Shown in pieces: positions 23,749 to 33,656 of a DNA stretch of 64,000 nucleotides; position 1 is the stretch's first letter, and the number at the start of each line of letters is the position of its first letter. Position numbers and translations under genes: made by a program. The notes beneath the pieces are model-generated. The model was not told the DNA's origin. It was given only the letters and a program-made list of their open reading frames with translations, and made no database searches. Source of the stretch: Aegilops tauschii subsp. strangulata (Eukaryota; Streptophyta; Magnoliopsida; Poales; Poaceae); assembly GCF_002575655.3 (NCBI RefSeq), contig NC_053039.3:216275622-216339621 (forward strand). The letters run 5' to 3'.

Positions 23749-24333
23749 TTAAGGCACAAAGAGAGCATCATGACACACGTGACAAACACATCTAAGTCTA
23801 ACATACTTCCTATGCATAGGCATCTTATAGGCAAACAAATTTGCAAGGCAAGCAAAAACTAGCATATGCAAGGAAGAAGAAAGTGACGATAGCAATCTCA
23901 ACATGACGAGAGGTAATTTAGTAAGATAAAAATTTCTACAACCATATTTTCCTCTCTCATAATAATTACATGTAGGATCATAAGCAAATTCAACAATATA
24001 GCTATCACATAACATATTCTCGTGATCCACATGCATGCAAAGTTGACACTCTTTCGAAATAGTGGGATTAACATTAACTAAAGTCATGACCTCTCCAAAC
24101 CCACTTTTATCAAAAATTTCATAAGATTGAAGATTCTCCAAATATGTGGGATCTAAAGTTGACACTCTTCCAAACCCACTTTCAATAATATTGCAAACAC
24201 TATTATCAATCTCATATTCATCATGGGGCTTAAATAAATTTTCAAGATCACAAGAAGAATCACCCCAATCATGATCATTGCAACAAATAGTAGTCATAGA
24301 AAAACTAGCATCCCCAAGCTTAGGGTTTTGCAT
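23749..24333 (-). CDS. Hypothetical TE-encoded protein, 194 aa
   Basis: Open from ATG 24333 to 23749. I do not recognise a domain. It is acidic in its first half, with a twice-used motif SGFGRVSTL and SGFGEVMTL, then CNYYERGKYGCRNFYLTKLP, and a hydrophobic stretch (LRLLSSLSSSLHMLVFACLA) that could be one membrane segment, followed by a basic, Cys-rich tail. It lies where the protease end lies in element D, just upstream of the shared AGCGCTTGTTGGG block. The start overlaps a purine-tract-like motif (encoding PKLGDA). I recall similar predicted proteins from Triticeae genomes; function unknown, possibly a non-functional leftover. Confidence 0.5.
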   Translation of the reverse strand: MQNPKLGDASFSMTTICCNDHDWGDSSCDLENLFKPHDEYEIDNSVCNIIESGFGRVSTLDPTYLENLQSYEIFDKSGFGEVMTLVNVNPTISKECQLCMHVDHENMLCDSYIVEFAYDPTCNYYERGKYGCRNFYLTKLPLVMLRLLSSLSSSLHMLVFACLANLFAYKMPMHRKYVRLRCVCHVCHDALFVP

Positions 24334-24847
24334 ATTATTAGCACAATTGACATCAAGAGATTTTATAGTAAGATCATTGCAATCATGCTTTTTATTCAGA
24401 GATCTATCGTGAATTGCTTCATAAAGTACTTCATCACAATTTCAGATTCACGAATTTCAAGCAAAACCTCATAAAGATAATCTAGTGCACTCAACTCACT
24501 AGCAATAGGTTCATCATAGTTGGATCTCTTAAATAGATTAGCAAGTGGACGAGGATCCATAAACTCTTAGCAAGCGAAGATGCAAGCAAAAAAAGGCACA
24601 TGGTAACACAAGATCAAACGGAAGGAGGGCGAAGAAAACGGCAAGGGTGAAGTGGGGGAGAGGAAAACGAGAGGCAAATGGCAAATAATGTAATGCGAGG
24701 GATAAGAGTTTGTGATGGGTACTTGGTATGTCTTGACTTGTGCGTAGACTCCCCGGCAACGGCGCAAGAAATGGCTCGTTGTCGGGAGATCAAATCTTGA
24801 CTTGACTTTGTGTAAGCCTCCCCGGCAACGGCGCCAGAAATCCTTCT
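24334..24847 (-). other. Leader with primer-binding site and a second, degenerate copy
   Basis: The primer site (minus strand TGGCGCCGTTGCCGGGGA, tRNA-Asp type) is at 24819-24836, 11 bp from the LTR. A second copy with one change (TTGCGCCGTTGCCGGGGA) is at 24750-24767, 69 bp further in, with similar flanking bases. The rest shows nothing I can name. Confidence 0.75.
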
Positions 24848-26417
24848 TGCTACCTCTTGAGCACTGCGTTGGTTTTCCCTTGAAGAGGAAAGGGTGATGC
24901 AGTAAAGTAGCACAAGTATTTCCCTCAGTTTTTGAGAACCAAGGTATCAATCTAGTAGGAGACCACGCTCGAGTCCCACGCACCTACACAAACAAATAAG
25001 AACCTCGCAACCAACGTGATAAAGGGGTTGTCAATCCCTTCACGGTTACTTACAAGAGTGAGATCTGATAGATATGATAAGATAATATTTTTGGTATTTT
25101 TATGATAAAGAGTAAAAGTAAAGAAAGCAAAATAAACGGCACTAGAAATAACTTGTTGACTGGAGATTAATATGTTGGAAAATAGACCCGGGGACCATAT
25201 GTTTCACTAGTGGCTTCTCTCAAGATAGCATAAGTATTACGGTGGGTGAACAAATTACTGTCGAGCAATTGATAGAATTGAGCATAGTTATGAGAATATC
25301 TAGGTATGATCATGTATATAGGCATCACGTCCGCGACAAGTAGACCGAAACGATTCTGCATCTACTACTATTACTCCACACATCGACCGCTATCCAGCAT
25401 GCATCTAGAGTATTAAGTTCAAAAGAACAGAGTAATGTTTAAGCAAGATGACATGATGTAGAGGGATAAACTCATGCAATATGATATAAACCCCATCTTT
25501 TTATCCTCGATGGCAACAATACAATACGTGCCTTGCTGCCCCTACTGCCACTGGGAAAGGACACCACAAGATTGATCCCAAAGCTAAGCACTTCTCCCAT
25601 TGCAAGAAAGATCAATCTAGTAGGCCAAACCAAACTGATAATTCGAAGAGACTTGCAAAGATAACCAATCATACATAAAAGAATTCAGAGAAGATTCAAA
25701 TATTGTTCTTAGATAATCTTGATCATAAACCCACAATTCATCGGTCTCGACAAACACACCGCAAAAGAAGATTACATCTAATAAATCTCCAAGAAAATCA
25801 AGGAGAACTTTGTATTGAGAAGAAGCCATCTAGCTAATAACTATGGACCCGAAGGTCTGAGGTAAACTACTCACACATCATCAGAGAGGCTATGGTGTTG
25901 ATGTAGAAGCCCTCCGTGATCAATGCCCCCTCTGGCAGGACGCCGGAAAAGGCCCCAAGATGGGATCTCACGGGTACAGAAGGTTGTGGCGGTGGAATTA
26001 GGTTTTCGTGGATGCCCCTGATGGTTTGGGGGTACGTAGGTATATATAGGAGGAAGAAGTAGGTCGGTGGAGCCACGAGGGGCCCACGAGGGTGGAGGGC
26101 GCGCCAGGGGGGTAGGCGTGCCCCCTACCTCGTGGCCTCCTCGGTGATTTCTTGACGTCCACTCCAAGTCCTCTGGATCACGTTTGTTCCAAAAATCACG
26201 TTCCTCAAGGTTTCATTCCGTTTGGACTCCGTTTGATATTCTTTTTCCGCGAAACACTGAAATAGGCAAAAAAACAGCAATTTGGGCTGGGCCTCCGGTT
26301 AATAGGTTAGTCCCAAAAATAATATAAAAGTGTATAAATAAGCCCATTAAACATCCAAAACAGAATATATAATAGCATGGAACAATCAAAAATTATAGAT
26401 ACGTTGGAGACGTATCA
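24848..26417 (-). repeat. 5' LTR of the non-autonomous Athila-lineage element
   Basis: Matches 19345-20931; ends GGAGACGTATCA at 26417. A minus-strand TATATATA-type box is at 26041-26048. It is a few bases shorter than its partner, mainly in a G run and in an AGAG repeat. Confidence 0.9.
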
Positions 26418-26751
26418 TACGTGTACGAGAGAAATGCGCAAACCTCCGTGCATCGCTCGGCCCCGACCACCCACCGTAACCGGGAACTCCCCAATATTTT
26501 CCTCGCCCTCGCTTCTACCATGATTTTTTCGTCATGGACGGCCCAAAAAATGTCATGCAGGTGCGTCTCCGGCCCGCCCAGGACGAAAATCCCATTTTAT
26601 ATCATGATTTTTTGTCACAGAAGTAGGATCCCACCACATTTATGATGACACCGTGTTTTGTGACAATTATCATCATAGAAGTGTCATAAGCATGACAGAA
26701 AAAAATTGTTTGGCGCAAAATGTCACTGATGTCTTTTTTTTGTAGTGTAAG

Positions 26752-27123
26752 GAGCAGAAAAGTTTTATGGAGTACATGAATAAAGAGCTCGAAGATATGT
26801 CTAAGGAGTTTATGGTTTGAAATCTCAGTTTGCTCATCTTGAAAATTTAGTAGGCCAAATTTCTGATAAACAAGCTACCTTAGTAAATAAGATGGCCGCT
26901 AAACCGGAGTCTTTAATTAATGTTGAAGAACTTAAAGTGATTGATGTGAATCCTATTGAATCTTTGTTTTCCAATATAAATCTTGATAAATATGGGACTA
27001 CAGATGAGTCGACTTTAGTAAAAAAAGCGTCCCAATGATTCAGAGTTTTTAGATCTTGATGCAAAAATTGATCAAAGTGGTATTGGACAGGTCAAAACTT
27101 TAAGTAGCGATGAACCCACTCTT
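26752..27123 (+). pseudogene. gag C-terminal remnant of element D
   Basis: Fragments KEQKSFMEYMNKELEDMSKE and SQFAHLENLVGQISDKQATL resemble the coiled-coil linker between gag and protease in Athila elements. A stop near 26818 and a frameshift near an A run at 27020-27026 break it. It leads directly into the protease ORF. CACTA 1 removed continuity with the rest of gag. Confidence 0.6.
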
Positions 27124-27771
27124 TTGGATTTCAAGGAATTTAATTATGATAATTGTTCTTTAATAGATTGTATTTGCTTGTTGCAATCCATGTTGAATTC
27201 TCCTCATGCTTATAATCAAAACAAAGCTTTTACTAAACATATCGTTGATGCTATGATGCAATCATTTGAAGAAAAGCTTGAATTGGAAGTTTCTATCCCT
27301 AGAAAACTTTATGATGAGTGGGAACCTACTATTAAGAGTAAGATTAAAGATTATGAGTGCCATGCTTTGTGTGATTTGGGTGCTAGCGTTTCCACGATTC
27401 CAAAAACTTTATGTGATGTGTTAGGTTTCCGTGAATTTAATGATTGCTCTTTGAATTTGCATCTTGCGGATTCCACTATTAAGAGACCTATGGGAAGGAT
27501 TAATGATGTTCTTTTTCTTGCAAATAGGAATTATGTGCCCGTAGATTTCATTGTTCTTGATATGGATTGCAACCCTACATGTCCTATTATTCTTGGTAGA
27601 CCTTTCCTTAGAACGATTGGTGCAATTATTGATATGAAAGAAGGAAACATTATATTTCAATTTTCGTTAAGGAAGGGCATGGAACACTTTCCTAGAAATA
27701 AAATTAAATTGCCATATGAATCTATTATGAGGGATACTTATGGATTGCATACCAAAGATGACAATATCTAG
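27124..27771 (+). CDS. Aspartic protease domain, Athila type (element D)
   Basis: 215 codons without a stop, open at the 5' side because the real start lies upstream in gag. Residues about 82-92 (CDLGASVSTIP) form the active-site loop of the Athila-type retropepsin, and PIILGRPFLRTIGAIID near residue 150 is the second conserved block. In an element the enzyme would release gag and pol parts. RT and integrase do not follow: after the stop comes the AGCGCTTGTTGGG block and spacer. So this copy, and perhaps its subfamily, lacks polymerase genes. The displayed first Met is arbitrary. Confidence 0.75.
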   Translation: MDFKEFNYDNCSLIDCICLLQSMLNSPHAYNQNKAFTKHIVDAMMQSFEEKLELEVSIPRKLYDEWEPTIKSKIKDYECHALCDLGASVSTIPKTLCDVLGFREFNDCSLNLHLADSTIKRPMGRINDVLFLANRNYVPVDFIVLDMDCNPTCPIILGRPFLRTIGAIIDMKEGNIIFQFSLRKGMEHFPRNKIKLPYESIMRDTYGLHTKDDNI

Positions 27772-28235
27772 ATGTATTTGTGTTTTTATGCCTCGCTAAG
27801 GTTGTTAAACAATAGCGCTTGTTGGGAGGCAACCCAATTTTATTTTTGTTCTTTGCTTTTTAGTTCTGTTTTGAAATAAATAATTCATCTAGCCTCTGGT
27901 TAGATGTGCTTTTGTGTTTTAATTAGTGTTTGTGCCAAGTAAGACCTTTGGGATGGCTTACGGTGATAGTTGTTTTGATCTTGCTGAAAAACAGAAACTT
28001 TTGCGCCTAGTCCCAAAAAATTTACAAATCACAGAAGTGTGATAAAATTCTGAATTTTTAACACAAGATTGATATACAAATTGTCTCTGTTTTCCTAATT
28101 TTTCAGAATTTTTGAAGTTACAGAAGTATTCCAACTATCCAGATTACTACAGACTGTTTTGTTTTTGACAGATTCTGTTTTTCTTTGTGTTGTTTGCTTA
28201 TTTTGATGAACCTACGGGTAGTATCAGGGGGTATG
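27772..28235 (+). other. AT-rich 3' spacer of element D
   Basis: No gene. The last 110 bp or so (about 28125-28235) are very similar to 45975-46085, the last bases before the 3' LTR of element C. Confidence 0.7.
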
Positions 28236-29616
28236 TGATACGTCTCCATCGTATCTACTTTTCCAAGCTGTTTGCCCTTGTTTTGGACTCTAACTTGCAT
28301 GATTTGAATGGAACTAACCCGGACTAACATTGTTTTCAGCAGAATTGCCATGGTGTTATTTTTGTGCAGAAATAGAAGTTCTCGAAATGACCTGAAAATT
28401 CATGGAGATCATTTTTGGAATTAATAAAAAATATTAGCAAAAGAATCAACCGAAGGGGCCCCACACACTGGCCACTAGGGTGGGGGCGCGCCCTCCATCC
28501 TTGTGGGCCCCCTGGACCTCCACCGACCTCAACTCCAACTCCATATATTCATGTTCGGGGAGAAAAATGAGAGAGAAGGATTCATCGCGTTTTATGATAC
28601 GGAGCCGCCGCCAAGCCCTGTTCTTCCCCGGGAGGGCAGTTCTGGAGTCTGTATGGGGCTCCGGAGAGGGGAATCCGTCGCCATCGTCATGATCAACCAT
28701 CCTCCATCACCAATTTCATGATGCTCACCGCGGTACATGAGTAATCCCATCGTAGGCTTGCTGGACGGTGATGGGTTGGATGAGATTTACCATGTAATTG
28801 AGTTAGTTTTGTTAGGGTTTGATCCCTAGTACCCACTATGTTCTAAGATTGATGTTGCTATGACTTTCCTATGCTTAATGCTTGTCACTAGAGCCCAAGT
28901 GCCATGATTTCAGATCTGAACCTATTATGTTTTCATGAATATATTTGTGTTCTTGATCCTATCTTGCAAGTTATAGTCACCTACTACGTGTTATGATCCG
29001 GCAACCCCGGAGTGACAATAGTCGGGACACTTCCCGGTGATGATCGTAGTTTGAGGAGTTCATGTATTCACTATGTGCTAATGCTTTGGTCTGGTACTCT
29101 ATTAAAAGGAGGCCTTAATATCCCTTAGTTTCCAATAGGACCCCACTGCCACGGGAGGGTAGGACAAAAGATGCCATGCAAGTTATTTTCCATAAGCATG
29201 TATGACTATATTCGGAATACATGCCTACATTATATTGATGAATTGGAGCTAGTTCTGTGTCACCCTATGTTATAACTATTGCATGATGAATGCCATCCGA
29301 CATAATTATCCATCATTGATCCATTGCCTACGAGCTTTTCACATATTGATCTTTGCCTTGTTACTTTTCCCTGCTACTGTTAGAATTCCTATGAAACTAC
29401 TACTGTTACTTCTTCCACCGTTACCGTTACTTCCATACTACTTTGCTACTAAATACTTTGCTGCAGATATTAAGTCTTTCAGGTGTAGTTGATCTGACAA
29501 CTCAGCTGTTAATACTTGAGAATATTCTTTGGCTCCCCTTGCGTCGAATCAATAAATTTGGGTTGAATACTCTACCCTCGAAAACTGTTGTGATCCCCTA
29601 TACTTGTGGGTTATCA
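28236..29616 (+). repeat. 5' LTR of element C (1381 bp)
   Basis: TGATACGTCTCCATCG...GTGGGTTATCA. A TATA-like CATATATTC is near 28541-28550. The same family occurs in reverse at 56959-58858. Short open frames (for example 28446-28721) are not supported as genes. Confidence 0.92.
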
Positions 29617-29627
29617 AGACCTTTTTC

Positions 29628-29645
29628 TGGCACCGTTGCCGAGGA
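29628..29645 (+). other. Primer-binding site of element C (tRNA-Asp type)
   Basis: TGGCACCGTTGCCGAGGA, 11 bp after the LTR end, the same spacing as in the element at 24848. It differs from TGGCGCCGTTGCCGGGGA at two positions. Confidence 0.8.
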
Positions 29646-29694
29646 GCATAGCTCTATTCTTTGAGTTACTTGGGACTTATATCTATTGATCACT

Positions 29695-30983
29695 ATGAGG
29701 AATCTGAAAGACAAAAAAACCAAGATCTATCCCTCAACTATGAGGGGAGCTTAGGAACTACCATCTAGCTCTGCACTTGATTCTTCTTCTGTTTTGAGTA
29801 AACTTGTGACACCTACACCTGCTATTGATTCGGATATGTCGCATCTTATTGGTGATGCCACTTCTACAATGCATGATGCTTATGATGAAACTACTTCTCT
29901 GCTTGATGATACTGTGCCACTAGGTGAATTTCTTGATGAACAACTTGCTAGGGTTAGAGAGAATGAAATTATTGAAACTGAAGATTATGAATCTCGCCCT
30001 AGATATGAATTGCCCGTTGTACCTGAGGGTTATGTTATGGATGAAGAAACTGCTAGAGACTTCTTTGCTTGCAATGATAGAGAAGATCTTAAAAAATTGT
30101 TAGCTAAGCTGAAAGAAAAATCTTTGAATGCTAGAATGAAATATGATCCCACTTTTGCTACTTCACCTATCTTTGTTACTGATAAGGATTATGAATTCTC
30201 TGTCGATCCTGAGTTAATCACTTTGGTTGAATCTGATCCTTTCTATGGTTATGAATCTGAAACTGTTGTGGCACATCTTACTAAATTAAATGATATAGCC
30301 ACCCTATTTTCTCATGAGGAAAAAATTCGCTATTATTATATTCTCAAATTGTTTCCTTTCTCATTAAAGGGTGATGCTAAATTATGGTTTAATTCTCTTG
30401 CTCCTGGTTGTGTGCGTAGTCCCCAGGATATGATTTACTACTTCTCTGCAAAATATTTCCCCACTCATGAGAAACAAGCTGATTTAAAGGAAATATTTAA
30501 CTTTGTGCAAATTGAAGAAGAAAGTCTCCCACAAGCTTGGGGGAGGCTTCTCCAAGTACTTAATGTTTTGCCTGATCATCCTCTCAAGAAAAATGAAATA
30601 CTTGATATCTTTTATAATGGACTAACTGATGCTTCCAGAGATCACTTGGATAGTTGTGCTGGTTGTGTTTTCAGGGAAACAACTGTTGAGCATGTTGAAT
30701 CGCTATTGAATAATATATTGAGTAATGATAATGATTGGACACTTCCTAAACCAACTCCTAAGCCAACTCCGAAGAAAGGGGTATTCTATTTCTCAGTCCT
30801 GAAGATATGCAAGAGGCAAAGAAATCTATGAAAGAAAAAGGTATTAAAGCTGAAGATGTTAAGAATCTACCACCTATTGAAGAAATACATGGTCTTGATA
30901 ACCTGACACAGGTAGTAGAGGTAAACTCTCTCCATAGATTTGATTAAGGTGGTATTCCTCATAATAAGTCTGCTAGTCAATGC
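29695..30983 (+). pseudogene. Athila-type gag (element C)
   Basis: A likely ATG at 29695 is followed in frame by TAG at 29752-29754; the long open part is 29794-30831. It carries the gag core (KLWFNSLAPGCVRSPQDMIY, FSAKYFPTHEKQADLKEIF, RLLQVLNVLPDHP). A frameshift near 30775 (a run of AAGAAAGGGG) and a stop near 30945 separate it from the protease ORF, with which it should be continuous. In the family it builds the particle shell. I see no CCHC knuckle. Short of restarts it is non-functional. Confidence 0.82.
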
Positions 30984-32408
30984 TTGGATGAGTTTAATAA
31001 TTTTATTGTTAAACAAGAAAACTTCAATGCTTATGTTAGTAGACAATTGAAACATAATGCTTACATGCTTGACCACTTGGGTGATTATATGAGTAGAACC
31101 ATTAACGATCTTAAGCTTATTAGTAAACATGCTTCCATGGTTACAACTCAAATAGAACAAGTACTTAAGGCACATGATGAATTGCTTAATAAGTTGAATA
31201 GTAAGAACAATCATAATGTTGTTAGGGTTATGACTAGAGGTGGTAAAATGACCCAGGAACCTTTCTATCCTAGGGGCCATCCTAAGAGAGCTGAGCAAGA
31301 TTCTCATAGAATTAATACTGATGCACCTAGTCCTTCTAATAAAAAGAAAAAGAAAACTGATAGGACTTTGCATGCTAGTGAAACTGCTATGGACACACCT
31401 GAGAATCCCAATGATATTTCTATTTCTGATGTTGAGACACAATCTGGTGATGAACATGAACCTAGTGATAATGTTAATAATGGTGTTCATATTGATGCCC
31501 AACCTAGTAATGATAATGATGTAGAGATCGAACCTGGTGTTGATCTTGATAACCCACAATCAAAGAATCAACGTTATGACAAGAGAGACTTCATTGCTAG
31601 GAAACATGGTAAAGAAAGAGAACCATGGGTTCAGAAACCCATGCCCTTTCCTCCCAAGCCATCCAATAAAAAGGATGATGAGGATTTTGAGCGCTTTGCT
31701 GAAATGATTAGACCTATCTTTTTGCGGATGCGTTTGACTGATATGCTTAAAATGCCTCCTTATGCTAAGTATATGAAAGATATTGTTACTAATAAAAGAA
31801 AAATACCGGAAGCTAAAATTTCCACCATGCTTGCTAATTATACTTTTAAGGGTGGCATACCAAAGAAACTTGGAGATCCAGGGGTACCAACCATACCATG
31901 CTCCATAAAAAGAAACTATGTTAAAACTGCTTTATGTGATCTCGGAGTCGGTGTTAGTGTTATGCCTTTCTCTTTATATCGTAGACTTGAATTGAATAAG
32001 TTGACACCTACTGAAATCTTTTTGCAAATGGCTAATAAATCAACTGCTATACCCATCGGTATTTGTGAGGATGTGCCTGTTGTGGTTGCAAACATTACTA
32101 TCCTAACGGACTTTGTTATTCTTGGTATTCCCGAGGATGACAGTATGTCGATCATCCTTGGAAGACCCTTTTTGAATACTGCATGGGTTGTTATTGATTG
32201 CAACAAAGGCAATGTCACTTTTCATGTTAATGGTAATGGGCATACGGTACAGTTTCCGAAGAAACAACCTCAAGTTCATAGTATCAATTCTATTGGAAAA
32301 ATTTCAACTATTACTATTGGAGGTTTTGAATTCCCTCTTCCTACTATCAAAAATAAATATGATATTCTTATTGTTGGGGAAATGCATATCCCCATTGAGG
32401 TAACCTAG
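30984..32408 (+). CDS. gag C-terminal linker plus aspartic protease (element C)
   Basis: 474 open codons. The first 100 residues resemble a helical linker (QENFNAYVSRQLKHNAYMLD), residues about 100-230 are charged and low in structure (KKKKKTDRTLHASE...), and residues about 230-450 are the Athila retropepsin: the active-site region CDLGVGVSVMP (about 317) and SIILGRPFLNTAWVVID (about 390). Related proteases have Ala or Ser after the Gly; Val here may weaken it. No polymerase follows. The start is arbitrary because the ORF should be fused to gag upstream. Confidence 0.75.
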   Translation: MDEFNNFIVKQENFNAYVSRQLKHNAYMLDHLGDYMSRTINDLKLISKHASMVTTQIEQVLKAHDELLNKLNSKNNHNVVRVMTRGGKMTQEPFYPRGHPKRAEQDSHRINTDAPSPSNKKKKKTDRTLHASETAMDTPENPNDISISDVETQSGDEHEPSDNVNNGVHIDAQPSNDNDVEIEPGVDLDNPQSKNQRYDKRDFIARKHGKEREPWVQKPMPFPPKPSNKKDDEDFERFAEMIRPIFLRMRLTDMLKMPPYAKYMKDIVTNKRKIPEAKISTMLANYTFKGGIPKKLGDPGVPTIPCSIKRNYVKTALCDLGVGVSVMPFSLYRRLELNKLTPTEIFLQMANKSTAIPIGICEDVPVVVANITILTDFVILGIPEDDSMSIILGRPFLNTAWVVIDCNKGNVTFHVNGNGHTVQFPKKQPQVHSINSIGKISTITIGGFEFPLPTIKNKYDILIVGEMHIPIEVT

Positions 32409-32910
32409 TGTTATTCGAAAATTCTCCGGTTTCATGTCACTCGGAAGAGGTTTGTTAATAAGACTTGATCAACCTTGTTAATGGATTCCTTTTGATGGGC
32501 ATGAGATGGATAAATTTAGAAAGCACAACTCTCTGTGTCCATCCTTTACTTTCTGTTATTTAGATTAAATAAAGCAAAAATAGTATTTTCTATCTGTTTT
32601 CTAAATTATTCGTGCAATAAAAAATGACCCGAAAATAAAAGTTCTCCACATGCCCTGAAAATTCAGTATGATTTTTTATATATTATTTTAAAATTTCTGG
32701 CACTGAACACACACCAGTTGGCCTCACCAGCTGGCCACAAGGGTGGAGGGCGCACCCTACCCCCTGGGCGCGCCCCTATCCTTGTGGGCCCCACGTGCCC
32801 CCCTCCACCCTATTCCAGCACTCATCCACTCCTTCTTCCACCAAAAACAATCACTCCATAGCTCAAGCTCGTGTTCTTGCTCATGTTGCTGCCATTTTCG
32901 GTCTCCTTGC
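32409..32910 (+). other. Non-coding spacer of element C after the protease
   Basis: Where RT should begin I see only AT-rich spacer and a short GC-rich, LTR-like stretch (about 32720-32830, GTGGAGGGCGC, GGGCGCGCCCC). It continues at 34183 after the solo LTR. Confidence 0.6.
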
Positions 32911-33612
32911 TGAAAGGATCGATACGGTCGACTAGAGGGGGGGTGAATAGGAGACTACAAATTTTACTCTTTCTTGTCAATTTTAAGGCTTAGCGGATAA
33001 AAAGGGTTCACTAGATATGCTACTAGGTGAACACAACCTATATGACAAGCAAGCTCTAAGCTAAATATGCTAGGCAACAAACTAATTAGCAAGCCAACAA
33101 GCATACAAGGCTAAGTAAAGTGCGGGAAAGGATTAACCACAAGTGAGACGAGGATGCGGATTTTATCGCGAAGTTCACTCTTCCTTGGGGAAGAGCTACT
33201 CTCCGTTTGGAGCGGTGCCGGAGCCAAAGCTTGCGGAACACCACCGAAGGCTCGCCGTAATCTCCTTTGAGTCACCCCCAACGGATGAGCCTCGAATCAC
33301 TCGGGGTTGGTCTTGAAGGCGACCACCACACCTTTACAAACTTCTCCGGAGCACACCACAAGCAAGGAAGCTTCCGGAGGAACCTCTAACCGCCTAGGAG
33401 CCCAAGCTCCAAGAGTAACAAGTCATGGTGGATGAATGTTGCGGGGAACGCGATTTGGTTTGGTCAAAGTGTAGATCGGGTCTTGCTCTCCCAATCCCCA
33501 AAGTTTCAACAAGATTGGGCGGAGGGATTGAGAGTAGTGAGCAAAATGGGGTGTAGCAATGGAGGAGCTCAACAAGACATTAGGGTTGAGGGATGGAGGA
33601 GGAAGAAGGGGG

Positions 33613-33620
33613 CTTATATA
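33613..33620 (-). promoter_or_regulatory. TATA box of the solo LTR
   Basis: Minus strand reads CACTATATAAGCCCCC, close to the plant TATA consensus. The palindrome array begins about 37 bp upstream in that orientation. Confidence 0.55.
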
Positions 33621-33656
33621 GTGTTCTTGGCCGGGAGGGGATTTCTGCCCGTTGGA

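Larger units (their letters stand above)
19345..26417 (-). mobile_element. Non-autonomous Athila-lineage LTR element (LARD-like)
   Basis: Two LTRs (19345-20931 and 24848-26417) flank 3.9 kb with no gag, protease, RT or integrase. A tRNA-Asp-type primer site and a purine tract set the orientation as minus. Flanks are TATGT (19340-19344) and TACGT (26418-26422), a 5-bp duplication with one C/T change. LTRs differ by about 2-2.5% by eye. Its interior and LTRs resemble element D at 47470-51388 in the opposite orientation. The one sizeable ORF (24333-23749) is of unknown function. It must have used proteins from a related autonomous element. Confidence 0.88.
19071..26747. mobile_element. Right arm of CACTA transposon 1 (contains a nested element)
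   Basis: The right end reads TTTTTTTTGTAGTG at 26747, the reverse of a CACTACAAAA terminus, and TAA (26748-26750) would be the 3-bp target copy. Own sequence is 19071-19344 and 26423-26747; the rest is the inserted Athila-lineage element. Inner sequence holds direct repeats (two copies of CATCCAACCCCCAC, and CGGGTTCAGTTA-like repeats at about 19167, 19212, 19242, 19274, 19304), as expected of CACTA subterminal regions. No transposase is present. The left arm would lie beyond the chromovirus, outside the window. It interrupts element D at 26748. Confidence 0.75.
26748..28235 (+). mobile_element. Athila-lineage element D, internal part left of insertion
   Basis: Begins after the CACTA 1 end and continues, past element C, at 47470. 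It holds the end of a gag-like region, the protease ORF (27124-27771), the AGCGCTTGTTGGG block (27812-27831) and about 400 bp of AT-rich spacer ending CAGGGGGTATG. The 5' LTR and most of gag must lie left of CACTA 1, outside the window. Confidence 0.8.

Noticed and set aside
28236..29616. Reading the LTR as shared by two tandem elements made by unequal crossing-over
   Set aside because: The sequence after 47469 (GTATG, then family D interior) joins cleanly to 28235, so an insertion with a target duplication explains it better; the homology at the junction is reported as a finding.
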